DNA from: Anisodus tanguticus
Lineage: Eukaryota > Streptophyta > Magnoliopsida > Solanales > Solanaceae
Direction of reading: 5' to 3'
Assembly: GCA_034509755.1 (NCBI GenBank)
Contig: CM067539.1
Location: 58,910,513-58,974,512, forward strand
DNA length: 64,000 nt
Shown here in pieces: positions 44,601 through 54,463 of the stretch. Below the pieces are notes generated by a model. The model did no database searches and had not been told where the DNA came from. It worked only from the letters and a program-made list of their open reading frames with translations. The position numbers were made by a program, and so were the translations under genes. The first letter of the stretch is position 1; every line of letters begins with the position of its first letter.

Positions 44601-47600
44601 ACTGGGTGCCGGCCACACCCCCAAAAGGCTAGTGTGTGACATTTTGTGATTTTGACAAAAAATTATGGTGTTCCAGGTTAAAATGAAATTCCACAGCTTG
44701 ATTAAATTTAGCAATCGGAGTTTGATAAATATATGTGACGGTGATCAATAATGCTCACTTTTGACAAACTTAAAGGACCAAATTTGCTTTTAAAAAACTT
44801 TAAGGACCAAAACTACTCAAGTGATACTTAAGGGACTATTTTGAACCAACGATAAGGCACCATTTTTGTCATTTTCTCAAATGACTCATATGAAAACATC
44901 ATCTCATAGTATTATTCCCAGCCTTGAAGAATAGACAAGAATAGCAGGTTGGAGTGTCTATTCGTGCTGTAGTATTTTCAATTTCTTTCGGGAACCGATA
45001 CAGAGAATTCATTATAGCCGATCCCAACTATACTGAGGCGTGGTTGATTGCTGATTAATTGTTACAAGCAATTTAATCTAAACATAAACATACTAACCTG
45101 AACAGCATCTGCAGCTGCATATCCAGCTGCTTGACCTCCCATGAATTGGAGACCATTTCCAAAACCACACAAAAGTCCAGCCAAAAGAGCCCAACCTCTA
45201 CCGTTCCAATCATTTAAATAAGCCTTCAGAGACGACTTTGGCGCATTTAGAACAGGGCGGTATAAGAAGATGAGGTTCAGAATCATGGCAACGACGAAGC
45301 AAGAAACTGAGAAGTAGAAGAACGCTGTGTAGACGCTCAAGTGCGGAACTCCATCTTTTAGAGTATGCCACTGATCATTCGTGGAAAGGTTAAATGCTGG
45401 CGAGAACAGAGAAAAACAAACTCCAGCAAAGAACGTTAACGCCAAACCAATGATGGCGCTCTTCCCAAATATCTACAAGCAAACACAAGAATGTGAACAA
45501 ACAAGGAAAGGGCTTTTTCCTTAAACATCTTCCACTACATTGGATTGACAAAACGACAAAAACATTAGATCTAGGCGGAAACTTTTCCAAAAATTGAGCT
45601 GAAAGCACCTAATATGAACACTTTATCATGTGCTGAGGTGCTCAATTGGAACATGTCGTAGTTAGAGTGTCTAAATGAAATTTACCGGCAAGTTTGAAGG
45701 GCCATCGATGTTTTATGCCTAGATATAATATGGAGTCCAAGAAAACTTTTTCAAGGTAGAAGTTAACATTAAAGTGACAATAATATTTGATGAGAAGTAA
45801 TTCAAGAAGAATTGTCGACCTTGATCGCTCTTCTCTTCTCAAGATCTATAAGGAAAAGTGCAGTCCCAAATTTTGCCTTCTCTACGGAAGCAACTCCTTT
45901 CTCCGCATCATTTATGCCAACTGTGGATGTTTAGCATTTACAAATAATTCTTAGGAAAAATATATAAGGCTGCTAATAAAATGGTAAACATATGAAACTT
46001 CAATTTTCAGATTCCAGATTATAATACCTCTCTTCGTATATGCTTGTTTGGAGCCAGTAATACTATTAGTCCTGCAAAAGGTTCAATTAAGATCAACATC
46101 AATTTCCATAGATTAATGATGAAAAACTTATATAGCAATGTGAAATATGTAATCCTCATCAGAGTTTATATGTATCCTGCACTCTTAGCTTCTGAATACA
46201 TGGAGAAAATAAGTAGATATATTAATAGGGAGACAGGCACAGAGGCGGAGTCAGGATTTGAAGCTTTTCGGTTATGGAATATTCTAATCTTTTTAAGTTA
46301 GTGGGTTCTAAATTAATAATTTGTACATATTCAATAGATTTTTAAGACAAACACAGGATTTGAACCAAAGTTAATAGGTTCAGCCGAACCCGTAGCGGAC
46401 ACTCATGCTCCGCCCCTGGACAGGCATAAGAGAAGTAGAATAAATATGTTGATGAGATTGTTGGCTAATATAAATATGCAGGATCTTGGTAAGTTTCAAC
46501 ATCTTTTTCAGTTAAAGTGCACAATATGGCCAATCTATATGCTGGTTCAGTCATAAATGACGCTACTCTTCTTCTAGTCATATATACAATATCACCACTG
46601 TCATGACATGAGCCTCAGCCGAAAAAGAATTAACACCGTCCTTTGTATACTGTTTTTATTATTGAAAGAAAAAAGAATCGAACCATAAATGTCATTTGCC
46701 ATTTTGGACGTGAAAAGGATCCCCTTAGAAGAATTAAGTATAGTGTATATCCTCATATTGACGCATACCTAATGCCATCTTTAGAGTCGTTTGAGCAACT
46801 ATCAAGCTTTGCTTTGTTATCAGCTGCATTGGATGCATGAACAGCAGAGCCTAAACAAACAGCAATCAAGAAGCATCCGACCCCCGGAAAAAGAATCTCC
46901 GCTTTGTTAATTTTGTCATCAAGGTAGTAATTCAAGGTTGTTCCTGTCATAACCGAAGCAAGAGTCCAAAATTTACACAAATTATGATACTACAGAAAGT
47001 CACTAGGTCATTTCAAAAAATTTATAACACACTGAAGTTCTTAATATACCTATAACAACAGTAATGCTTGACGAGACGACCTCAGTAACTGACAAACCAA
47101 CAAAGGCCCAAGCATATTGAGTTGTAAGGTTTCCAATGCTAAGGACCACCCCTCCAGACATCGCAAACAAGACACTGGGCCAATTATCCTGCACCATTTG
47201 TCCACGAATATGATTCTAGAATCCCGACAGTTCCAAAATGCTTATTATTGTGCAATTTCAACATTTAACAACAACAATACATGTAATCAATATGGGAATT
47301 GTTGGAAAGTTTCTATTACAGTAGAAAATTTGAACGAGATAATATACTGCCTAAAGCTGATCTTGATAAAAGTATGCATTAAACCTTAAAATGTAGCTAG
47401 CAATGATGACTGCTAAACTATTGAAGTACTCTTAACAGAAAATATTTGATTCTAGTAGCAAGTCTTCATTGATTTAGTAGCAAGGATTTCTTGGCGATGA
47501 CAAAGTTAAAACTAGGAAACCAGAAGAAACAAACCAATGAGCAAATTAATAAAAAAAACTCCACCTTAAGCTGGTAAGAATAATTCATCCCACAATGAAA

Positions 47601-48461
47601 CACCCTATGAATAACAAGGGAAGCTGATTCAAATATTAAATCCACCTATCAAGTAGCTTATAAATGGTAGTAATAACTGCCTCTTGGTCATCATTTTAAA
47701 GGGCGTCCAATGCTGGTGAGTTGTAAACTGAACATACTGTGACTCCGGTGAACGCAATGACAGTCATGTAGGATTGTTTTATTCATCATCATCTTCTCAA
47801 GTTTCTAACTTGCAACAGATAATTTTGTACTTAATTGAATAGAAGTTATGCCACATAGAAATGGTCTCCTTAAGATCCAAAAGAAAATTAAAGAGTGTTT
47901 AATTCCAAATCCAAGTCTTCCAGCAAAAGTGTCACATATAAATTCACAAACACAACCTGCTTTTCTCCGGAAATACTTTTCTGAAAAAGCTGGTTTGAGA
48001 AAAATGCTTCTCAAAATAAGCAGTTTTTCACAACTTGGCCAGACAAGCTCTAAATACTAGTACTAATCAATATTTTTTATCCCCTTTTTTGTTATGTAAC
48101 TCACCTATTCACACTTGATCATTAACGGTACTAAATTTTCGTGTGTCCCTTATATGTATACAAGTATTTTACATCTGCACCCATCGATCAAATCATATAG
48201 AGTTGACTGAAATTAGGCACCAACCTGAGAAAGTTGAGGAAGGAAATTTGGGATTCCCATTGAGCTTGTCCCAATTTCACCAAAGGTAAAAGCAATTATG
48301 ACAGCAGCCAAAAGATTAGTGAAAGTATAATCAAGGTAAGTGTGTTGAGGAAATCTCCCTCTTCTTTCAAGTAAAGTTAGTAAGGCTGGCCATGTCCCTA
48401 AGAAGAACAAAGACAATAACATGCAAATTATAGCCCCTCCTTTGCTCTCCACCACATACAT
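41651..48461 (-). CDS. UPS: Ureide permease (UPS), seven coding exons, apparently intact
   Basis: Coding exons on the minus strand: 48461-48225, 47188-47050, 46943-46769, 46071-46028, 45920-45820, 45472-45098 and 41803-41651. All have GT donors and AG acceptors, and together they give 1224 nt: 407 codons plus TAG, the usual family length (about 390-415). The start MYVVESKGGAIICMLLSLFF matches UPS proteins. Later landmarks are LGTWPALLTLLERRGRFPQH, DYTFTNLLAAVIIAFT, QYAWAFVGLSVTEVVSSSIT, DDKINKAEILFPGVGCFLIA, a hydrophilic central loop (exons 3-5), FSLFSPAFNLSTNDQWHTLK, NDWNGRGWALLAGLLCGFGN, FMGGQAAGYAAADAVQ and the C-terminal ASSGNRK. About ten membrane helices are expected. Family members are proton-coupled plasma-membrane importers of allantoin, uracil and related oxo-heterocycles. 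Which paralogue (UPS1, 2 or 5 type) cannot be decided. Confidence 0.95.
42169..44641. mobile_element. Gypsy-type solo LTR nested in the intron MITE
   Basis: Begins TGTTACACCCCGTAATTTCG and ends GGCTAGTGTGTGACA, with flanks TTCTG (42164-42168) and TTTTG (44642-44646), a 5-bp duplication with one mismatch. TGTTACACCCC...GTGTGACA ends are typical of long chromoviral (Tekay/Del-like) gypsy LTRs in Solanaceae. About 490 bp of the length is a further insertion at 43866-44353. No gag or pol is present. Confidence 0.78.
43866..44353. mobile_element. hAT-type G+C-rich MITE nested in the solo LTR
   Basis: Starts TAGGGATGGCAATTGGGCGG, a common hAT non-autonomous start, followed by repeats of GCGGGTA/TACCCGC in both orientations. 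Flanked by GCAATACA (43858-43865) and GCAATATA (44354-44361), an 8-bp duplication with one mismatch. The right inverted repeat lacks the final TTGCCATCCCTA-type bases, so it is probably eroded. Non-coding. Confidence 0.7.
46240..46418. mobile_element. 179-bp hAT MITE in UPS intron 3 with perfect target duplication
   Basis: Ends are CAGAGGCGGAGTCAGG and, from the right, CAGGGGCGGAGCATG. The 8-bp direct repeat GACAGGCA flanks it (46232-46239 and 46419-46426). CAGGGGCGGA ends with 8-bp duplications indicate a hAT-derived MITE, of a kind widespread in Solanaceae introns. Located between UPS exons 3 and 4. Confidence 0.92.
47189..48224 (-). other. UPS intron between coding exons 1 and 2
   Basis: Donor CAG|GTTGG at 48225/48224, acceptor GTGCAG|GATAAT at 47189/47188. 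It contains a short repeat remnant at about 47955-48058 (cttctcaaaataagcagttt, ending cttggccagacaagct) that recurs near 62565-62635. The remainder is unassigned AT-rich sequence. Confidence 0.7.
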
Positions 48462-48536
48462 CTTCAAACCACAACTGGATAAGAACTTTTCAATTTCAGG
48501 TGAAAGTGGAATCAAATTGGGAATGCTCCAAAAATC

Positions 48537-49657
48537 CTACACAAAGATGAAGAGAGTACTATTAAAGATTCAATTTGATCATGGAACAGATTAAACATAC
48601 TTAAATCATTCCTGTAAAATGGGAAATCAGCATGCATATCGATTTTTTCTTGAAGAATTGACCTATATAGCTGTACATTCAACCGCTTAAACTAAAAATA
48701 GCCGGCGGATATAGAGTATGTATAATCCATGTACAATATGTGTATAACCATGTATATATATAATCCGTGTATACCGGCTAGGAAAAGCCTTATTTGTGTA
48801 AAGATCCCTTTTTTTCTTTAAGAAAGAAAGTGAACAACAATCTCAGATGATGATCAGTGATCACCAATAAACACACACACACACACACACTGGGGCGAAT
48901 GTAGGTGTTAAAAAAAGGTCACATGAACCCTAGACACCCGATTAAACTCGGTATATTATGTGTATAATTTTAAAAATATATCTAGTATTACCTTTTGAAA
49001 CCCATGCTACAAAAGGCTTAGTGGTGCACTTAGTTGAAATTAAAGTTATTCACCTAGAGGTTCAAGGATCCATCCCCATTTAATGGAATTTTTTCCTCCT
49101 TTTTTTAGTAGTGAACCCATCTTCTATAAATCCTAGAATCGCCTCTGCGCGCACACACACAAAACTAAGATTTCATTTTCATCAACCGTTTCTATGATTC
49201 TCAAATATGGAAACTCACCATGTTAGAAGGCAAAGAGGTATCAAGAATCAGTAGAAATGAAAGACAAAGAAACAAATTTCTTTGGGAAATATGAATTGAG
49301 AAATTTTCTTCAACTTTCTTCCAAACACAAGGGAAAAACAAGCAAAACACCAAAAAAAGATAGAAAAGCTACCTATTTGAGACCCCACAAAAAATAACAA
49401 ATAATATAATTTATGTATACCGGCTAATAAAAGTGATGTTATTTGGGTAAAGATCCCTTTTTTTCTTTCAGAAAGAAAGTGAACAACAATCAGAATGATC
49501 ACCAATAAACAAACACACACATGTCAGATGGCAAACAAGATATCAAGAATAAATAGCAAACATGAAACAAAAAACAACAGAATATTCAGACAAAATGTGT
49601 AGACATATTCTCTTCAACTTTCTTCCAAACAAAAGAGAATAAAGATGGAAAAGGTAC
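48537..49657 (-). other. UPS leader intron with local duplications
   Basis: Minus-strand donor TAG|GTACC at 49658/49657 and acceptor TGTAG|GATTTT at 48537/48536 define a probable leader intron. Inside, a block with taccggctaataaaagtgat and gatccctttttttctttcag occurs at about 49418-49520 and again at 48772-48890. A second block (cttctttcttccaaac ... acctatttgagaccccaca) occurs at 49308-49390 and 49612-49675, duplicating the splice-donor context. An (AC)n tract is at about 48869-48889. The segment 48890-49140 resembles a decayed tRNA-type SINE (gaggttcaaggatcc as a possible B box). Confidence 0.6.
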
Positions 49658-49800
49658 CTATTTGAGACCCCACAAAGAACAATCACTCAGAGCCCCACTG
49701 ACATGAACAAAAAGATGACACTCCAAAAGAGTTCAGTAAGTAGCAAAAAGGGATATCTAGTGATGATGAAATGGAAAAAAAGGAAGTGAAAGTGTGGTTT
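49658..49800 (-). promoter_or_regulatory. UPS 5' leader exon with a five-codon uORF
   Basis: A non-coding exon is inferred upstream of the TAG|GTACC donor. It includes ATG-TCA-GTG-GGG-CTC-TGA (49704 down to 49687), a short upstream ORF. When spliced to the exon starting at 48536, the frame of the permease meets a TAG at the junction, so translation must begin at the MYVVESKGG codon (48461) and not farther upstream. The upstream boundary is not determined. Confidence 0.55.
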
Positions 49801-49819
49801 CAATGTGGAAGTTATCACA

Positions 49820-51464
49820 TAGTACTAGTAGTAGTTGGAATAACCGTTTGTATTATTCCGTCTCAAATTATTTATTATTTTTTTATTTTACACGTATTTT
49901 AAAATTTTTAATTAAAAGGAGTATTTAATTATTTTATTCTTATTAATGTTTAAAATATGTTTTTTTTCATTAATTATTTACTCTATTTATATATATGACA
50001 AGAATTTACTAAAAAAATAAAATAAATTACTTGTACCTTGAACTTTCTAAAATGAACGAATAATTTGAAACAATTATTAATGAACGAAAATTTGAAATTA
50101 TTATTTTTAATAACCACGATAAATAATTTAAAATGGAGTGAATATAAGATTCAGATGTAAATATTCAAAGTGACCAAGTCTTTGGATACGGCAAGTTAGG
50201 CCAAAAAAAGAGTTTTGTCATCAGAGAATCTCCTAGTCAGATACTTAAAAAAATTTTTCCAACTTTAATTTTAAATATTTTATTTTTTAATTTATGTGAT
50301 AGACTTTTCAATTTATCTATAAAAAATTATCACTTCTATAAAAAATATTTAACTTCAGAATTCTTATTTTACTTTTAATTAGATGTTTTAATCACTCAAA
50401 TATTTAAAACTTATTTTAAATTACATATTTTAAAAATATTATTATCTTTTCTTAAATTCTGTATTCAATAGTGTCACACAAACTAAAATAAAAAAAAAAT
50501 TTTCAATTTTAACCTATTTCATCATCTTAGTTTATGTGTCATACTTTCTGAAGTTTCATCCTACTTGTAAGGTTCATAATTTCTTTTATAGTAAGCAAAT
50601 TTTATTGGCGTTTAAAGTCTTGGGTGTGGTCCCTCGGTGACATCAATAAAAGAAAAAAGTTGTTCTGGATGGTGACAAAATCCACGTAACTTTCCACCCA
50701 ATTTCATTTTACATGAAATTTTTAAGTATATAAAATTTGTTTCAATAAGATTATATTAACTCTTCAATAATATTTTTGTTTGTCTTTAATGACAACCTGT
50801 ATAAAAATAAAATTATATGTTTCACCACAAGGGCTCCTCGAGGATATTGACATCTGGGAAGTTGGTTGACGATGTCATAATATCCGATTTGTATTATGAA
50901 AAAATAAAATATTTATAGTAACAGTTCGATATTCTTTTTGTTTCTCTCATTTTTTATAATTACTAGTTTAGTATACGCGCTTTTGCATGTAAATTTTACG
51001 TCTATCAATAAAAGGTGTAAAGAATATTCATATAATTATAAATAATATATATTTAATTTAATATAAATGAACTATCAAGATAGATGAGATACAACCAAAT
51101 AAAATTTAAATATCAATAAAAGTGTAAAATATCTTTTAAAGAAGGAATCGAATTATCTTCCAATATTAAAAACATACCTAAACTTAAACGAGAAGTAATA
51201 TATTTTTAAAAAGAATAAAATTTATGTTCAACTTATGGATATATTCCTACCCATTTACTTGTGTGTATTCTTAAAGTCATCAGAAACAACACAAATTATA
51301 TATTAATTGTTTGCAATTGACAATATTTTAACAATTACATGTTTTAGACACAAAGTTGAATGCAGAAGTAACAATCTATTATGGCTACGCATTGTTCTCT
51401 AATATTATACGTGGCAAAATTGAATGTATTGAATTAATTGTAGTCGCAATAAATTGAGAAAGGG
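49820..51464. other. AT-rich region upstream of UPS
   Basis: Probable distal promoter, then repeats of the tttatgtgtcatactttctg type (about 50520-50560). The part up to about 50560 is duplicated at 62995-63500. The remainder (50600-51460) is AT-rich without coding potential; a block with gtatacgcgcttttgc at about 50970 resembles a dispersed short repeat. Confidence 0.5.
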
Positions 51465-51575
51465 TGGAGAAAGACTCCATATCATGAGTACACCATATTC
51501 TTGTGGTCCGGTCCTTCTCCGGATCCCGCATAACAAGAGCTTAGTGCACCAGGCTGCTCTCCAATCAAAGATAGT
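51465..51575 (-). mobile_element. Fragment of a tRNA-derived SINE, minus strand
   Basis: The minus strand reads GCAGCCTGGTGCACTAAGCT, then GCGGGATCCGGAGAAGGACC and GGACCACAAGAATATGGTGT, a near-consensus segment of a very common SINE family of Solanaceae and other dicots. Only the first part of the element is preserved. Confidence 0.68.
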
Positions 51576-51613
51576 GAATAAGTGATGCACTACATATCCT
51601 AATTAGAAGAACT

Positions 51614-53002
51614 TGTTGGTGCTCTATTGTACTTTATAAAGCAGTACGGGAAGTAAATAACTATTATAAGTATTCGAAAGGATAAACAAATATTCAATAT
51701 TCAGAAATTGAATCTTGTTGAACAAATAGGTCAATCTTCAAAATTGCCGCAAGCTTGTTGTGTCTTGAATCTTGATAACCTGAAATCAAGAAACAACTAA
51801 ATTTGAATGGTTACAACGTTGTGTGTTGAGTCGAGTGATTGCCCTCTGTCCTTAAGACAAGATTGCCCCGTATATATGATTTTACGTTAGCGGGCAATAG
51901 TCTCCCAAGATAAAACAACACTTTAATCTCAACGCTACAAAGCCAATAGGTTGAACCTGACGAAGAAAACAAATATGAATCGACTTGCTGAAGATATGGA
52001 AAAGGAAGGAAGAGTTTCTGTTTACTAATACTCTTTCGTCTCTGTGTATATAGTGTGTCTCTGTTGTGTATATCTTGTGTATATGAGGGTCTTTGCTCAC
52101 TGTTTTGCAGTATTTTTCGTCACTGTTTTGCACTGATTTTCGCCACTGTTTTGTACAGATTTTGGCCACTGTTTTGTGCTCTTTTGTGACTGAAATGTGC
52201 TGCTATTTTCGTGTGCATTCTCTCACGTTATTGAGCCAAAAGAGGCACCAAAATATAGCATGGAGGAGGGCAGCCCAACAGCCACAAACAAGGCTGTAAA
52301 TAGCCATTAGTGAGGGTTGTTAATGGCCATTAGGATGCAGATTAATGGGTGGTTAATGGGTTGTTCATGGCCAATGAAGAAAGGTTGATAATGGAGGAGT
52401 TAATCAGCCAAGTAATGGCTGATTAATGCCTCAAAAAACAGTTCCAACGGTAGGCAAAAAGTTTGCTGCCTTCCGTCACCCCAAAATCAACTTTTCAGAA
52501 ACTCTGGGGACCAAACTGTAAAATATTAAACTTCAGGGACCAAACTGTATATCTGGAAAAGTTCTCTGGTCCAAAAAGATAATATCAAAAAGTCCCCACA
52601 GCCAGTGACCCGACAACCGGACCGGACAGGCGGCGCGCGTGTGGGCTTAGCCTTGAACCCAAACACATCTTGGTCTTCCCTCCTTTAAACACATGGGATA
52701 CCCTTTGGGGTCCCAAACCTTTTACCATTTTAGAGACTTATATAGAGAGCAATTCTTCCTTTTCCTACCGATGTGATAGATTTGTCTCACACCATATTTT
52801 CATGCCTCAAACACCTTACTTTGTGGACCAATATCTCTTTCATTTCTCAACGAAATTTGACGATTCTTGGCCCTACGGTCATCTACTCACTTAGTAGATT
52901 ATGCATGTGTGAAGAGACAAGGCCTCCAACATGCGGAACACTAGTGTTTAATTCATCAAAGATGGGTGGACGCATCTCCCCGCCAAAGGCAAATTTCTAT
53001 CA
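51614..53002. mobile_element. Solo LTR (family A) with perfect 5-bp target duplication
   Basis: TGTTGGTGCTCTATTGTACT ... AATTTCTATCA is flanked by GAACT (51609-51613 and 53003-53007). The left third matches the solo LTR at 24905 (agcagtacggga, gattgccccgtatatatg), and the right part matches the copia element 2 LTR (tcatctactcacttagtaga). The middle has a short tandem array of cactgttttgc units (about 52098-52170) and a CCGGACCGGACAGGCGGCGC cassette (about 52616). Confidence 0.93.
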
Positions 53003-53269
53003 GAACTATGCCAGGAGTTCATTATCTCAACTCTATAATTTTTTATGTCTAAAATCTATTAGAATTTGAAAGTTCTATGATTAGACGTCATCTTAATAAC
53101 TCAAAAGAACACACCTTTTTTTTTTTTTTTTGTGATACTTTTTAATATTAATCACTGAAGAGTGCATTCTCGTTCCTCCTCTGAAAAAGAAAATTTGTGG
53201 CAAAATAAAACTCTCGTTAAAAACCCACCATATTTTTTTTTTATTCGAAAGTAAACTCTTCCTCAGATA

Positions 53270-53509
53270 GCCATTCTTGTAACTCGAACTAAATTTTATT
53301 CAAAAAGTAACTATAGATTAACATTCAACAACCAAATACAATAAGCTTAAAATAACACCATATAACAATGAGAATAAAAAGTTACTATAATTGATATCTC
53401 TCGGTGACGTGAACTCAAATATCTCATCTACCGTTACATTGTCATTTCTTTTGTTGTTTGTGTTTCATCTTTACTCTAAAAATCAAGCAGATGAACCACA
53501 AAAAATTTC
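53270..53509. repeat. Tandem repeat unit, copy 1 (left of copia element 3)
   Basis: Contains caaccaaatacaataagctt, aataacaccatataacaat and a ctctcggtgacgtgaactca block that recur in two further copies at 61691-62245. Copia element 3 is inserted at the end of this unit. Function unknown; no ORF. Confidence 0.85.
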
Positions 53510-53514
53510 CTCTC

Positions 53515-54406
53515 TGTTAATGATGGATTTGATGTTGTGACATTTGACCCAACATATCTCCTGAAGTATTGATTTGAATGTATAAGAATATTGGAACAAA
53601 TGTTGCACAACATTCGGACCAACATTTTCAGAACCGATTTTGTCTTACTTCACGTAATGATTACTATGTGGTAAATATGACTTGACAAGGTAAAAAGGAG
53701 TTGGTAAACACGTGTGAAGAACGAATCAAGGCTGCTGCTTTTCGTGAGGAACAAGTCAAAGTTGTTAGAGGATTTTGCTCCTTGATCGTCTCCAACAAAT
53801 CCTACCAGCTGCCACCTTTCCTTCAACCTCCACAACCGATTGATGAGCCTTTCAAGATAGACTCTCTATATAAATAGAGAGGCTACTGTAGTGAATCGAT
53901 ATCCAGAATCAGAAAGAAAAAAATATCAAGAGAGCTATCGAGATTTCATCTTAGAAATGTGGATCACAAATGTTGTCTTAGTGTGTTGACAACATTTTGT
54001 CCAACATTACAATTGTTTTTTAGATTCTAAATTAGTTTTGTATGAAGTGATTGTAATAAGAGGTTGTCTATGTCTACTTAGTTAGATTTTTCAAGCAGAA
54101 GTCATTTGCGACTTCAACTTTTAATTCCTTTTCGTTTTACATTGTAAATCTGTAAAGAAAGGAATTTGTATTGTTGTATATAATATATATATATACAATA
54201 CATTTGGTTCTTTAATATATATAACTTATGAAAATTTAAACCTTTGTGTTCTTTAAAATTTCGATGCATTTACTCTTTAAAGTTATTGTTTTGCTAAGTA
54301 TTGTTACTAGTGTCGGACGACATAATTGCCAACTTTCGGAAACCGTATTGGCATCCGATTTAGTTCATCTCCTGTTTTTACTTTCTGTAGTATTTTACAC
54401 CCTTCA
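53515..54406 (+). repeat. 5' LTR of copia element 3
   Basis: Begins TGTTAATGATGGATTTGATG and ends ATTTTACACCCTTCA. A TATA-like ctatataaatagagag lies at about 53868-53883. Several copies of an ATGTTG/CAACAT motif are present. Differs from the 3' LTR by substitutions and short indels. Confidence 0.95.
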
Positions 54407-54408
54407 AG

Positions 54409-54421
54409 TGGTATCAGAGCC
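54409..54421 (+). promoter_or_regulatory. Primer-binding site of copia element 3
   Basis: TGGTATCAGAGCC, a perfect match to the usual plant copia site complementary to initiator methionine tRNA, two bases after the LTR end. Confidence 0.9.
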
Positions 54422-54463
54422 GACACTTAACACAATAAGTGTTTTTTCGTGTTGTCATAAGTT

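Larger units (their letters stand above)
41859..44879. mobile_element. Fold-back (Mutator-like) MITE in UPS intron 6, split by a solo LTR
   Basis: Left arm 41859-42168 (gagaaaatgtcaaaaatagt, ttttggtcctttatgttga) is the inverted counterpart of the right arm 44642-44879 (actattttgaaccaacgata, ttttgtcattttctca). Flanking bases AATGATTCA (41850-41858) and AATGACTCA (44880-44888) form a 9-bp duplication with one mismatch, as expected for Mutator-like elements. The centre is occupied by a solo LTR. Confidence 0.75.

Noticed and set aside
48462..48536. Upstream extension of the UPS protein (reading IPLSPEIEKFLSSCGLK before MYVVES)
   Set aside because: The frame is open to the exon edge but has no ATG, and splicing to the leader exon puts a TAG in frame; known family members start at MY-V/M-VESKGG.
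50950..51010. Possible Helitron 3' end (CTAGT preceded by a GCGCGTATAC stretch on the minus strand)
   Set aside because: No convincing hairpin, 5' TC end or helicase-like sequence was found; similar short motifs are common in AT-rich plant DNA.
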